The notes below the pieces were generated by a model. That model searched no databases, was not told the DNA's origin, and saw only the letters and a list, made by a program, of their open reading frames with translations. 64,000 nt of DNA from Echinarachnius parma (Eukaryota; Echinodermata; Echinoidea; Clypeasteroida; Echinarachniidae). The stretch lies in assembly GCA_037951105.1 (NCBI GenBank), contig JBAMJV010004005.1, positions 79,882-143,881 on the forward strand, given 5' to 3'. The position numbers and the translations under genes are program-made. This document shows, in pieces, positions 49,405-62,596 of the stretch. Every line of letters starts with the position of its first letter. Positions within the stretch are counted from its first letter, which is position 1.

Positions 49405-52103
49405 AGTTCTCATCATTAAATGAAATGCATAATGCAACGAACAAAAGATGTAACGTTTAAACGAGTTAATTATCACCAATAAGGATTACAACAAAATATC
49501 TCTTATCTTCAATTGTACCTCATTGGTTGTATTAATAGATAGACGGGCTCAGCATTTTGTATCTTCCAACAATGCAACATTTTGTATCTTCCAACAATGT
49601 TAGCCAACCAACATTGAAACGTATATAATTTACATTTGAATTGACACAAGTAACATGACATACATACATACAGAAATAGAAAATATTAAGTAATTTTGCC
49701 ACTGTCGTTTTATTCTAAAAAAAATTGATTTATAACAAATGTGTTTGCATCTCGACCAAATCAAATAATGATAGGAAATCATTCAATTTTCAGGCTTGTC
49801 ATAGGACATCGATAATGAAAACGGACAAATAGACTGAAAAATTAAGTGTGTACACTATTTCAGATTGAAAAAGCAAGAAAGGATTTTAAAGGTTGAGTTG
49901 TCATTTTCCGGCCACGATCAATTAGAGCAATCAAGCTGTCTATCTTGTCATGTCCAACATTACAGGCGAGAGATACGAATCTAGATCGCGAACTTACTGC
50001 TAAAAGTATCGACTTTATACATTTTGTAGATGGCGTGTGACAAGTCTGGAAAGGAAAAAAGCGCGCGCTTTTTCATCAGATCCATAAAGAGCAACAAACA
50101 AGTCTACATCCATAGCAGACAATGATGTCACGCTATAACAAGTCAATGATTAGTCCATTGGCTACTGAGATGTTGTGTACCTCGTGTTATCTCAGCATGG
50201 AAGACAATGGCCAGGAATGAAAGGGTTAATTGAGACCATCGTGATGTGTTTGATTCGCCTGCTTCTGTCATTGATTTGTTTATCGCGAGGAGAAATCGAT
50301 AGCGGGCGTATATCAAGTCTTTGTTTGCCAAACATGGAACCGTATTCATAACAATCCTACTAGCTTAGTTGTCTTGCTACTTCTGTTTTGGATGATAAGA
50401 CTAAGTATGCAACATCCTTTTAGTTGCCAAATTGCTTACCCAGATAACCGCCATAATATAGAAAGAAAACTTTTGGTTGCTTGGGTTACCATGGTTACTT
50501 AGCCTTATCATCTAAAATAGACGTAGAATGGAACTAAGCTAGCGTGTGGTTTTATGATTATGAGCTATTAGCCTCGTTTTAGCTTATTTTCAGTCACGCT
50601 ACATGTAACTCTATTTTGCTATGATGGGGCTATAAAGTAGGACACGAGCATTCTTTGTATCAGTATAGTCAGAAGTTGCCTAATATGGTTGTATAATTTT
50701 AGTCTAATATACCGAACAAGTTAACCAGCGATTTCGGTCAACATTTTAATTGATCAGAATTCTCGTCCTTGCGTGTCCTGGATTCGTTTCTTTGTCACAT
50801 TCATTCGCTTTCAGAATAGCGATCCTTGCCAATGATTCAGTTTGTACTTTCATTTCAATTTTGATTGGATATAACGTCTTTTTGTACGAAATACAATGAT
50901 CTTGTATCACAAATAGATATTTTAGAAAAACAAACACGCACAAGAAAAGTACTCTGCAGAATTGAAGAGAATTTCCAATAGTATGTGTTATTTTTATTTT
51001 AACAAAATAATAATTCCCGCGTATAATTAGAGTCGATTGCTTAGAAGTGACAAAACCAATCGATTTGGCGATGTAAACATGGTAAAGGGGGTGATTGTTG
51101 GGTGAAATGCACGATAGATAGATAGATACGGCACAAAAAAGGGAATACGCCAAAAGAACATGACAAAACTAACCTGTTAATTGAGGACAGGCCACTTTGC
51201 CTGAGCGACCGATTCTACCCACTTCTTCGCGGGAAATCAATAAACAGTCCGGTGAAGGGTAGTTGGAGTGTCTTCCGCGCCAAGACGTGGTGTGGTGTTT
51301 ACAATATTGACATGGCTCCCCCCTTTTCTTTTCAGTCACTTCACTCTCGATTTCTTTTCACTTTACCCTCCCTATGTATGCTTCTCTCCATCCTTGCTAC
51401 TCTCTTTCCATTATTCATCCTCATCCCCCTGAATATTGTCACTTTTTACAACATTGATTTGGCGCGTATTATTCCCTGATTTTCCCATTCCGTTTAAAGT
51501 TACATACTATCGTATTGGCCACTTGTCTTTGGCAGCTAACCTGCCTGTACTGCATGGCCAACAAAAAGTGATCCCCTGCAGAGAAAAACAATATTATGAA
51601 ACATGTGTATATAGATGTCATCTGTCTACAGTGGCCACTTCTCCTGGTTTGACTGTATCTCCCTTCTTGCGTCTTTCTCTCTTTCAAATCAATGTGTTCC
51701 CTTTTCTTCCATCCATCCTCTCAATCCACAGTGTATTTTCAACTTGAAAAAGCTTGGTATGCAGAGTCTTTAAATTAATGATTTTTTTTTTCCCAATCAA
51801 TTATCATGTATGTATAATTTCTCTTTATATATGCATTCTTCTTACGTTAAGGGATGTTTGTGTTATTATGTAGTCTGTCTGTAAATGACAGATGTACAAT
51901 ATTTATTTACAATTCCCTTTTAATCGTTCCTCTTCCTCTTTTTTAATCTCGGAATCCGTATAGAATAGTGATCATTAGTTCGTTATGGCATGCATTGCTT
52001 GTCATCATTCAGTAAGATTTACATGGTCAAGTTAATCTTGTATTAATTATTATCATTATACTAATATTTCGTTCGTCTTTCTTTTCTTCGTCTACTCACT
52101 CAG

Positions 52104-53048
52104 GTTTGGTTCCAGAACCGTCGCGCGAAGTGGCGTAAGAAGGAGAACACACGCAAGGGTCCTGGGCGTCCTGCCCACAATGCTCACCTGACGTCCTGCA
52201 GCGGGGAACCCATACCTGCTGATGAGCTGGAGCGACGAGAACGGACGAAGATCGAGAGGAAGATAAAGAAGCAACAGGAAAAGAAAGAGAAGCCTTCGCC
52301 ACGACCGGCTTCCAGGAAGGGAGACGGCAGCAAGGGCGCCCTCAATGACGGTAGCCTAGATATGGATAGAGAGTCCTCAGCCTCTGCGGGAGCTCTGTTC
52401 CACGACGGACCGCCATCGTTCCTGTCCGACGGGAAGCTCTCACTCTCTCACCGAGATATGACGGATGGATCTAGCGTTGCACCGAGTGAAGTCGACTCGG
52501 AGTGCGTCGATTCAATAAGTTCCGATACCCCTGACGAGCATAAGCTACCGGATTCGCCGCAATATCACCTACCGCCGAGAACACTGTTTAACCATCTTGG
52601 ACATGTTGGAGGCGTTGGTCCGATGCCGCGATTCCACGATTCAGAGAAACTCCAAGACTGCGACGCGGCGTCAGCTTTCCACAGCTCTTTCAGCATCGAT
52701 AGGCTCTTGTCACGCCAGCCAGACCAGCAGGGCGAGCTGAAGTCGCCAGGGGCGGTGGTCGCTGCTGCGGCTGCTGCTGCCATGTGGCCAGACTTCTGCG
52801 CTGCGGGTTACACCCTGGCCGCTCCTAACCCTCTGGCATGGGGAGCGCTGACGGCGTTCGGGTTCCCCAGGATGTGGGCGCTGACGGCCGACCGTCTGAC
52901 GGGGTGCCTCAGAGCGAACGGACAGCATCCGGGTCTACTTGATGCGTGGAGGGAGAGGAAGACAATGAGTGTGGAAGCACTGAGGAAAAAGGCGCAGGAG
53001 CATAGAGAGGCCCTGCACCAGTCGGATCTCAAGGAAATGAAAGAATGA
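52104..53048 (+). CDS. Uncx: Uncx exon 3, recognition helix and C-terminal region
   Basis: Last coding exon, residues 161-474, ending at TGA 53046-53048. It opens in phase 0 after a pyrimidine-rich acceptor with VWFQNRRAKWRKKEN, the homeodomain recognition helix (Trp48, Phe49, Gln50, Asn51 and Arg53 are residues 162-167). Next come the Unc-4 family signatures GPGRPAHN (179-186) and CSGEP (192-196) and a Lys/Arg/Glu-rich helix at about 201-223. The motif FSIDRLL (356-362) fits the eh1 consensus for Groucho/TLE co-repressors, in keeping with Unc-4 acting as a repressor in nematodes. A seven-Ala run lies at 380-386. Near the C-terminus SVEALRKKAQEHREAL (449-464) resembles the OAR motif of paired-class factors. 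The protein should be a nuclear DNA-binding repressor of neural or mesodermal patterning genes; that role comes from family knowledge, not from this sequence. Confidence 0.97.
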   Translation, partial: VWFQNRRAKWRKKENTRKGPGRPAHNAHLTSCSGEPIPADELERRERTKIERKIKKQQEKKEKPSPRPASRKGDGSKGALNDGSLDMDRESSASAGALFHDGPPSFLSDGKLSLSHRDMTDGSSVAPSEVDSECVDSISSDTPDEHKLPDSPQYHLPPRTLFNHLGHVGGVGPMPRFHDSEKLQDCDAASAFHSSFSIDRLLSRQPDQQGELKSPGAVVAAAAAAAMWPDFCAAGYTLAAPNPLAWGALTAFGFPRMWALTADRLTGCLRANGQHPGLLDAWRERKTMSVEALRKKAQEHREALHQSDLKEMKE

Positions 53049-55680
53049 AAACCCGGATTTGAAATAAACTGAGGACATTAAGGACAGAAAATGATTTTCT
53101 GAAATAAATAGGACATCAAGGTATGAAAACCAAGTTTATAAACATCATGATGGACTGAAGAGCAGACTTGAATTGAAACCATGACTATTATCCTGCGTCC
53201 AGACGGAGATTAATAGTATATTCTTTTGATGTATATATCGGTCGGCATTTAAAATATCATTTTGCTTCAAATATATTTGTTACCTTATTAATTATAACTT
53301 CATTTATAATTGAGAAGATATTAGAAATAAGATAGGATGAAGTCTGACATGGGTGGACAATTGTCCTCCTCCTTGCCTGCCCCCCCCCCCCCATCTCACC
53401 AAACAAAATAAGCTACGCCAAAAATTGTTACACCCAACAATAACACGTTTCTAAGTATGAACTTTACAGGAACAGTTGAAGATTACAAAGTGACCCTAAA
53501 TATGTCTCGTAATAAAAAATAACGGCCATTATTTCAATCCACTGGATAACTTACAAATATGGGACCTGTACACAGTCTAAAAAGAACACCCTTTTGTGGC
53601 ATTTGAGACATGTTTGACTTTATTTAACTATCCTGCTTATAACAAGGGTGACACTAATTAAAACCGTTTGAGTTATTTGATACTTTCTTTCACAATTCAT
53701 TTACGCGTCTTCTTCATGATCGGTTCTCCTGTTTTTTAATTTGCTGAGATGCTTAACTTATCGCGGATAAATCATTGTCTACTGTGGCCCATGTATCGTC
53801 ACGGAAGAAGCCAATTCGTTGACGAGTCGTCTTTTTGTGCAAGCCTCGTAAGTGGTGTATCTCGGTTGAAAAACGGGGTACTAAGGGGAGGGGTCTAGAA
53901 TGATACTAAGAAAGAGGCATCCTGTACAAAAGTTAACATTTGTGTTACGTACAGTATATTGTTTTAATTATAAATTCGGCACACAGGTGGGGCGCAGAGC
54001 CGTGGCACAAAGATCGTCGGGGGGGGGGGGGGGGTGACAGACAATGCACCCCCTGCTCCCTCCCTCTCTGGGCAACGCCACACGAAACCTCGTGTGGTTG
54101 TAAGATACGATCTCGAGAGTTGTGAGACGAAACCAAAATTTAATTTCCTCGCGAGCGGCCCACTTCAGAGTTTGAATGCTACAATGGATGAGCGAGCGGG
54201 AATCGGGCGATGTTGAGCGGGCACGGAGCCGGCTGACTGATCGGAGAGAGATCGAGCAGTCAGTTTATTCAATCTAGGCTCTTGACTTGCTCTTCTTCGT
54301 TCATTATGCATTTTATCATGTCCTTGCCCGCTTCTCCTTTGAAATTGCTTGAACGGGGAAAGGAAAACGCAGTAAAATTAAATAAAGATACATGATTGTT
54401 ATCATCATGCCTACATATAATAACAATTACAAATTAAAATCACACCAACATATCCAATACAATATCTCCCTGTTGTGGCTTCGCTTACAGCTAAATTAAA
54501 AATGAAACACACACCAATAATATTTATAATATTATGCAATTATCAGGTAGAAACGTACGAAGAGTTAATTGTCATTTACTTATTTAAAGTTTATCGTTTG
54601 GTCATAATGGACGGCAGTGGCGTAGCGTGGTCGGTCTGATTGTATGGGGGGTGGGGTGGTCACGCGAATGATTGCGGCACACCTTATGTATTTCTTTATT
54701 TTTACACAGATTTCCCCTTACGTGTTGTATTGTTTTGGGCAAATTATTGGGGGGGGGGGGGAAACCCGTAGCTACGTTACTTATGAACATCATTCCGAGG
54801 ACATTTTGATATAAAAATATGAATATGATTGCACTGGAGGTCACATGTTAACTGTTATTTTGTTTTCAGTATCATGAACTAAAATGTAATTTATTATCTT
54901 TTCTTAATTCGTTCAGGAACGATTTAATATTGGTAAAAAGACCCAACATCAAATGGTTTAAAAAGAATAATAATTAAGCTTACATGAAATCAAAATATTA
55001 CAATTATATATTATATATCAATGCATTTGTTATACCTGTATTTAGAAATTGAAAAATTCTACTACTTATTTCGCTGGATACTATGGCAACTGCAGTACCG
55101 CATGTTGTATATTTCAACATAAATATTTGTATTCTTAAATGTCAAAAGCATCATCATGGGATGATTATGAAGACATTTGTAATAGAGTTTGGTTAGAGTT
55201 TGGTGGAAAGGCGAGAAACTATATGTAAATTTGGTCACACTTTATGGAAATACGGTTGAGTGTGTTATCGTATGAAATGTCAGAATAGCATATCTATAAA
55301 TACAACTTTTTTACACAACTCACAAGTTTGATTGAATTATGTTCCCCTAAATAAGTGAGTGATTTAGTGGAAATATAATGTTAAATTGTGTCATGTGTGA
55401 GTCTTATTCAATTTAAAGATGACCAAAAAATGTTAAAGTGTTTTTTTTTATACAGTGATTGGTTTCAATGTTTAGGCTGAATTAGAATGAGTAGAAACCT
55501 GTATAGATTACTATATTGTTTTTTATAATATTGTCAATACAATATACATAGTTATTATAAACGTTTTATGTGAACTATCACGAATAATAAATTATATTAC
55601 GATGATTGTACAACAATGACATTGTGTTTGATATGTTCATTCTTAAATATTACATTTGTTTTGCTTGTTTATTTTTAACA
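53049..55680. other. Uncx 3' UTR and downstream sequence, no further gene seen
   Basis: After the candidate poly(A) signals the sequence holds C or G runs (53381, 54019, 54750) beside GGCGTAG-type words. It has no open frame that resembles a protein. Confidence 0.5.
53063..53516 (+). promoter_or_regulatory. Candidate Uncx polyadenylation signals (3' UTR)
   Basis: AATAAA hexamers lie at 53063-53068, 53103-53108 and 53511-53516, downstream of the stop at 53048. Any of them could end the transcript. The choice cannot be made without cDNA. Confidence 0.35.
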
Positions 55681-56480
55681 TGTTGATGATGTTTGTGTCG
55701 ATGTTCTTGGTGTTTTCTCTGATGTTGCTGTTCATGTTGTTGTAGGTGATGTTAATATTGTTGTTGTTTTTGTTCATGTTGTTGTTGGTGATGTTGGTGT
55801 TGTGGCTGATATCGCTGGTCATGTTGTTGATGTTGATGGTGTTGATATTATTGTTCATGTTGCTGTTGGTGATGTTGATGTTGTTTTCCTTGGTGCTGTT
55901 GGTGTTATAGCTGATGTTGATGATGTTGATTTTGATGGTGTTGGTGTTGTGGCTGATGATGCTGTTAATGTTGCTGATGTTGATGATGTTGATGTTGGTG
56001 TTGTGGCTGATGAGGCTGTTAATGTTGCTGATGTTGATTTTGATGGTGTTGGTGTTGTGGCTGATGATGCTGTTAATGTTGCTGATGTTGATGATGTTGA
56101 TGTTGGTGTTGTGGCTGATGATGCTGTTAATGTTGTTGATGTTGATGATGTTGGTGTTGTGGCTGATGATGCTGTTAATGTTGCTGATGTTGATGATGTT
56201 GATGTTGGTGTTGTGGCTGATGATGCTGTTAATGTTGCTGATGTTGATTTTGATGGTGTTGGTGTTGTGGCTGATGATGCTGTTAATGTTGTTAATGTTG
56301 CTGATGTTGATGTTGGTGTTGTGGCTGATGATGCTGTTAATGTTGCTGATGTTGATGATGTTGATGTTGATGATGTTGGTTTTTTTGCCACTGATGTTTT
56401 TTGTTGATGTCTGTGATGACGTGGCGAATGTTGCTGTTCATGTTGATAATGTTGGTGTTGTTAATGTTGATATGGACGTT
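55681..56480 (+). repeat. GTT/GAT trinucleotide array with 54-bp higher-order unit
   Basis: GCTGTTAATG recurs at 55961, 56015, 56069, 56123, 56171, 56225, 56279 and 56333: spacing 54 bp, once 48. All periods are multiples of six, so several frames on both strands stay open by default. Confidence 0.95.
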
Positions 56481-56595
56481 AGCTTGTTGTTATGATTTTC
56501 CCGAATGTCATGGGTGGTATTTGTTATGAACCGTATATTTAATTAACCAATTAGAATCCCCAAATCATTACTCGGACGCTCTGTACGACTTAATA

Positions 56596-56816
56596 TGCCC
56601 TCCGCATACAAAGCCGACTAGACCCGATCGGACTGGTTTTCCGTCGGTTCAGCTCAGTATACATTGCCTCAGGACTCCCGTTTTGCCGGTTAAGAGCCAG
56701 CCGGAGATCATTCGAGGCCGATTCAACATGTTGACTACGACTGAGCGAAACCGACGCTAGCCTGACTGAAACCCATTCGGATCGGGTCGAGTCGGCTCTG
56801 TTTGCGGAGGGCTTTA
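56596..56816. mobile_element. Family H palindromic MITE, copy 2
   Basis: TGCCCTCCGCATACAAAGCC at the left, GGCTCTGTTTGCGGAGGGCT at the right. Same arms as the copy at 49181. Confidence 0.88.
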
Positions 56817-59540
56817 GCCACCCACAATAACTATACATGAACAAACAGTAACAAACAGTTAAATAAACAGGGTCTCCTGTTATCATAATAGATAAACCAC
56901 CTCCAAAATTGATATGTTGGTCAACATAATACCCTTTCCAAATGCATATGCCAACATTTTACTATCGATCCATCCACAATACAATCATGAACTATTTAGT
57001 TGTTCTGATTATACAACCGATTACACAATCACAATAAAGTAAGATTGTGTTTTTATAAACACAATTATTTCGAACTGCAAAGTATGTCCGCATTTCCAAT
57101 ATTTCATTTCAAAACTACCCCATTCTTGTTTTACTGCAAGCAAATAAACTAGATCAGATTTAAATTACGATTTTTAATGTGATAGAAGTATCAAATATTC
57201 ATGATTTACATAATTGTAAAGGGATATCAATTATATACAGTATCAAGTTATTAAAATATAAAGTTATAACTATTTGATTATACTAAAACGATCAATCATA
57301 GTTGATATAAATTATACTATGATGGATTCAACTTGAACTTATCAAACTTTATACGATTTGCATTGCAATGGAAGTTGAAAACTAATCATTTTACACTATT
57401 CATAAGCAAAATATAACTTATTACAATTTATACAGCACACTTGTTGCTGCTTTCATGATTGTTGACCATAATAAGTATTGCCATATTATCATATTTAGTA
57501 CTAAAGACAAATACTATTGCAAACAAAATCGTTTTAAACTCCATATTACTTTTAAAACTAACATATTATTTGTTGACGCAAGTAACACCAAATCTTAGCC
57601 AGTCACATGAAAACAACTTAGCTGTTTTATGTCTGTTTCGCATTTAGTTATGAAAATCCCGGTTAACAAATGTATGATTAAGCAGACAAAATGCATTCTA
57701 AACACACAAATATTTGTCCAGTTATATGCAAGATTCCACCAAGCTGTTTATTTCTTATTCCCAAACAGCTCCATTACGTGTTTTATGTCTGTTTTCCGTC
57801 GCGAAGCTCCGCGTATAGAAAGGGGCCATTACACGGGGTGGCGTCCACTGATTGCTCTAATAACGATGATTCAATTTGACTTGAAAGGACACCAAGAATG
57901 GGGGAAGAATGGGAGAAGAATCGGATAATGGGAGGGGCTTGAAGAGAAGAATATGACTGTAGCCGCTCTACGCGTACGGGCCCTGATTGAATTATCGCTG
58001 GCGACAAATAATGAGCGAATAAAATAGGACCACTAGTGGACCTTTGTCCGCCATGGTCCGAGCCTCTTCAGTGACCACTTGAAATTGAATTTGTACAATT
58101 GGCTTGTTTACAAGTCTTGCGTTGGGGTGGAATGCGCGCGGATGGTGGTCTGTTACCGGTACGTGTTACCGATAAACAACTTTACAATCGCCGTCGATGG
58201 CGGCAATACGGCAATTTGGTGTAAATGGCAATAAAACACAAACATTATCTATTATGAAGATCGACGGATACTTTACTCGATCAATTGAACCGGTTTGATT
58301 TGAGGGGGGTTTTAACGATAAAACGGCAGACACAAATTGAGATTATCGCCAGTCATAGTACCAGCCAAATTATGTCTGCTGTTTAAGTATTTTTTTATTT
58401 TCTCTGAAAAGGGTAGTAAGAGAGTGAAAACAACAAAATAATTAAGGTGAGTGTTACATACTGGTTTGGCGAGCTAGTAGTAGTCTTACCACCAGTCCTT
58501 CCATACATATTTTAGGCAACTGTACAATGTTGTATAATATCGATATGAATAAATAGCGTCTGTAATGTTTGATTTTTCTTTAATCTTTACAACTTGATTA
58601 AATATGCTGAAGTCATATAAATAAATATTAGTGAACTCTTTTAGAAATATTTATAGACGGGAGAAATAAAATGGAGGAGGGTCGTGGAACATATAGCCAA
58701 CTAAATACTATTGTAAGCGATTTCGTCTCCTTTATTTAAATTTACACATCAAAACTAATAAGAAGATATCGAATTTGTCCAGACCAAAAGTTATACAGTT
58801 TCAAAACTTGTAATACCTAGATGATTATGATTGATTTAACTAAATGAATAAATGTTGGTCATATCGAGATTCTGATGACAATTCATAAATTGATAACTAA
58901 TAATGATTATTACAATGTTGTATTATTGCGGTCACTATTAAACGTGATGAGTACACCAACGTGATCAATATCCAGATTAATTCGCCAGGTTCTGATGTGT
59001 TGCCTTGATTCCCGAAAATATGGAAATCCTTGTCTATATTAAATCCTTTCACGGCTTCTAAATTAAACAACAAGATGCCGTATACTCGCATCAACAAGTG
59101 TGACGACTAAATCCTTTGAGCGTGCTGCGAGCTTTACTTCATAAAATGCAAAAATAGGTTGATCGATAAAGGAAAACAACTACAAAATTTTAGAGTAATA
59201 TATATATATACAGCTGATCGGGGGAACTAAAACAGATGATATAATAGATACAAAATAAATGATTTAGAGTATTGTTTTGTAGTTGAAAGCTGAGGGAAAG
59301 AAATGAAACTAGCTGTTGACACGGACGGGAGCAAGATTACCGGGCTGTTAGTGAATTTTCATGTTTAAAGCGGAAGAATACCTTGAAAGATTTGGCGCGC
59401 TGATCCCTCCAAATGGAAACGGTGATTGAATTACACGGCAGGGAGATTGCGCGCTAAACTCTTGGCTAAGACCCATCCGCGTCAAGCCCGTAGCGCCAAA
59501 GTAGATCCGCCGTGGCGATGTCTGTTTTCAAAGTGGTGAA
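56817..59540. other. Intergenic, AT-rich; one candidate regulatory block
   Basis: No gene or transposon is recognised. At 57790-58320 the sequence is GC-balanced, with short motifs such as CGATGATTCAATTTGAC and ATAATGAGCGAATAAAAT; it could be a distal enhancer (inference). Confidence 0.3.
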
Positions 59541-59549
59541 AATAAATCT

Positions 59550-59860
59550 GAATTTAAACATGTTATCAAATCGCAAATTTACGGAAAGGGGTATCGCGGC
59601 TATATACCTGAACATCGTAAGCAAGATTAACATTACATTAACAAAGTTGGAACGTATTTGCTTGTTTGACATAAACTAAAAGAGGAGAGATCCATATAGG
59701 TACCGATTGTTTTCAAACTGATGGATTATTTGATAGAAACATGTCATCAAATCGTAAATTTACGTAACGGTGTATCACGGCTAGATGGATATTTGAAAGC
59801 AAAATGTTTTTCATATTAACAATGTTAGAACTTAATCGCAAGTGACCTATATTTTCTTGA
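59550..59860 (+). repeat. Diverged tandem duplication, period about 183 bp
   Basis: ATCAAATCGCAAATTTACGG (59566) and ATCAAATCGTAAATTTACGT (59748) start two copies that also share GTATC-CGGCTA and AACAAAGTTGGAAC/AACAATGTTAGAAC. Confidence 0.8.
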
Positions 59861-60169
59861 TTCCTTATCTAATTTTTCTCTTTTTTTTAATGGTGGAACA
59901 TCTGAAGAAAGAAAACTAAAAAAAGGCAATCGTAAGTTTTAGTATAGTATCAAAGCTAGCTAAACATTCAAAGTAAAATGTAAGCATATACACCTTTGAA
60001 ACTAATTTGCTTCTAAATTGCCTGTTTTTAGAAAGTGGAACATCCGTCAGAACTCATGCTGGCGAATATGTGTAAGCTGACAAGTGAAAAGTCGAGGGTA
60101 AAAAGGCATGAATGTTTGGTTCTAAAACTAAATATTGGTGCAGTTTCCCTCCCCCTCTCCACCAAACAT

Positions 60170-60241
60170 GCACACACAAACACACCGACACACGCACAGA
60201 CGTACACACATATATGCGCGTGTACGTCACACAGACATACC

Positions 60242-60286
<45 letters not shown>

Positions 60287-60350
60287 GAACATGCCCGCAC
60301 ACACTCACACACACATACATACACACACGAACAAACGCCTACACGCACAA

Positions 60351-60381
<31 letters not shown>

Positions 60382-60416
60382 TATACAAACACCTGCACAC
60401 ATACACATAAACAAAC
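60170..60416 (+). repeat. (AC)n microsatellite
   Basis: AC repeats with frequent interruptions; long open frames here are artefacts of the repeat. Confidence 0.96.
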
Positions 60417-60458
60417 ACTCAGATCTAACTTGCATAATGAAACGACACGATGATATTG

Positions 60459-60842
60459 CCAAGGCATTTTCAAATTATGGCGCCTCGGACGATATCGTCA
60501 CTGTGTCACGTGGTCTTTATGGAAGTGGCGCCACGTTCTACAACTACCAAACCACACATTTGTAGTAATAATGCAAATAATAATAGTTCAAACTGTACAT
60601 ATAGGTAAGCTTCTTTATTTATAGACTGTTTCCATTATGACAGTCCCTGTATACATTTGCCAAATGCCAAGGCATTTTCAAATTGTGGCGCCTCAGACGA
60701 TATCGTCACTGTGTCACGTGGTCTGGAAGTGGCGCCAAGTTCTACAGTACCAAACCACACATTATTCTGTAGTAATAATGCAACTAATAATATTTTTTTT
60801 AAGTACATAATTATATAAGCTACTTTATTAGACTTTTTCCAG
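60459..60842 (+). repeat. Tandem duplication, period about 207 bp
   Basis: CCAAGGCATTTTCAAATT starts both copies (60459, 60666). The core ACGATATCGTCACTGTGTCA is identical in both, and the copies drift apart downstream. Confidence 0.93.
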
Positions 60843-62019
60843 TTTAACAGGCCCTATATACATGTCTCCGTTCTATGTATGTTGAGATTATGGCTGGTGG
60901 CAATGGCTCTCTCACCTCACCTTTCCCGCAGCCTTAGCCTAACTTATCGTACATAGGAGCGCCACCAGTGATTGTCCAACCATCTTCCTCCATCTCTGTC
61001 TCTGTCATCTTTTCTCTCTCTCTCTCTCTCTCTCTCTCAGAGCACCGCTCCGTGATGTTGTCCTCCCATCTCTTCCTCTGTCTGCCTCTCTTTCTCCCGC
61101 CTTTAACACATTTTTGTAGAACTGTCTTGGTAAGTCCTGATCAGGATCTCGAAACGTGGCCATACCATTTCAGTTTACGTCTTTTTTTTTTTACAGCCGT
61201 TACTATATCCTCTTTAATACTGACCGATGTGGTGCTTAATCGAATGTCTTACTTTCTCATTTGTAATGTGATCCCTGTAAAATATACCAAATAGTTTCCT
61301 AAAGCATCTCATCTTAGTGGCCTGTATCATCCTTTCTAGTGTGCAATCGGGGTTCAGGACTCGCACGTGTAGATAAATATTGAAGTTGTCAGTGCGGGTA
61401 TGAGTCTGATCTTGGATTTAATTGAGATGTTCCTGTCCCACCAAACGGTACTCAGCTTTAGCATTGCAGCTGTCGTTTGAGAAATTCTTGACATTATTAT
61501 GGGTAATGATTACCGATGTTATCATGGTCTTTTGTAAGACCCCGTCGGGATTCGAACCCACGACTTCCCGATTATGAGACGGACTTTATCAACCTCTTAT
61601 TTTATTTTCATGTACGGTCAGTGGTCAGTGCATGGTTACTAAAGCGGACGTTGATAAGAAGACCACACCCGGCCATAATTGTTACGGCTGAATTTATGTC
61701 TTAAGTCCGTTAGATTGTCAAGGATATATGAATGCCATTTGTCTAACGGGTTTGAACAAATCTTGACCCACCGGATTCACAGGATTCGCAAATTTAAAAG
61801 CATTTGTAAATTGTTTCTGAGATGTTGTGTTTGTTTAACTCCGACATGCTTGTGCATGCTGGTAAAACTGAATAATTTGTAAGTGAGGTCATTGTTATAC
61901 TTGACATTTATGTTTACAGTTGATATATCTGTTTTCCCCCAAAATAAGGCTGTTTGATCGAAACTTTCACTTTTGACTTTTAACCACGTTGATATCAATT
62001 AAATTTATATATAAGGTGT
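60843..62019. other. Intergenic with CT tract
   Basis: (CT)n lies at 61011-61038. Apart from the SINE-like fragment at 61537 nothing is recognised. Confidence 0.45.
61537..61600 (-). mobile_element. tRNA-like SINE head fragment
   Basis: On the minus strand GTCTCATAATCGGGAAGTCG and GGGTTCGAATCCC resemble a tRNA anticodon arm and B-box. The context is broken, so it is a fragment, not a tRNA gene. Confidence 0.55.
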
Positions 62020-62596
62020 TTAAAGGGATAGTTGAGTTTTGGTAGAGAGGGCGCTACACAAAATAAATTTTTTGTGAGATAATGAAAAACTGAGTGTCAA
62101 ATTTGAAAGAGCTATACCATTTTAATGGCAGAATAAACTTTATTTGATCAAAATCGGTTCATAAACGGCTGAAATATCCATAAACATGTCCGTTTGTAAT
62201 AAATGTGGGGCCCCACAAGTATTCGAGAATATTTAACCAGCCGTTAAAATTCGTTTTAAAATGCTTCCACTTTTCAAAAATTTTCAAAAGAGGTTTTTAG
62301 ATAGTTGTTGATTATCTCTCTATCTAATCACTATTTCAACGAAACATCGCATGCACAATATTTTATTTAAAATGGTTTAAACAAAATGCCCTTTTTTAAA
62401 GCGCCCTCTTTAGTTTAAACAGCTCTTTTTGAATGATAACAGGCATTAACTTAGTCGTTTGTAATTTTTAAATTCCTTTTGAGCACGGTGGAGTTATAAC
62501 TATTAGTTTGTAATGTAATGGTGCAGATTTTGGTTACTAAAATTCAGTTTTACTAAAAACTGTACTCTCTCTACCAAAACTCAACTATCCCTTTAA
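62020..62596 (+). mobile_element. Family B MITE, copy 4
   Basis: TTAAAGGGATAGTTGAGTTT at the start and AAACTCAACTATCCCTTTAA (one mismatch at the edge) at the end. It shares the GGGCGCT and AATGGCAGAATAAACTTTAT body words. Confidence 0.92.

Noticed and set aside
55802..56407. A 201-residue Asp/Val-rich open frame as a gene
   Set aside because: It lies wholly in a 54-bp satellite, and long frames stay open on both strands, so openness is not evidence of coding.
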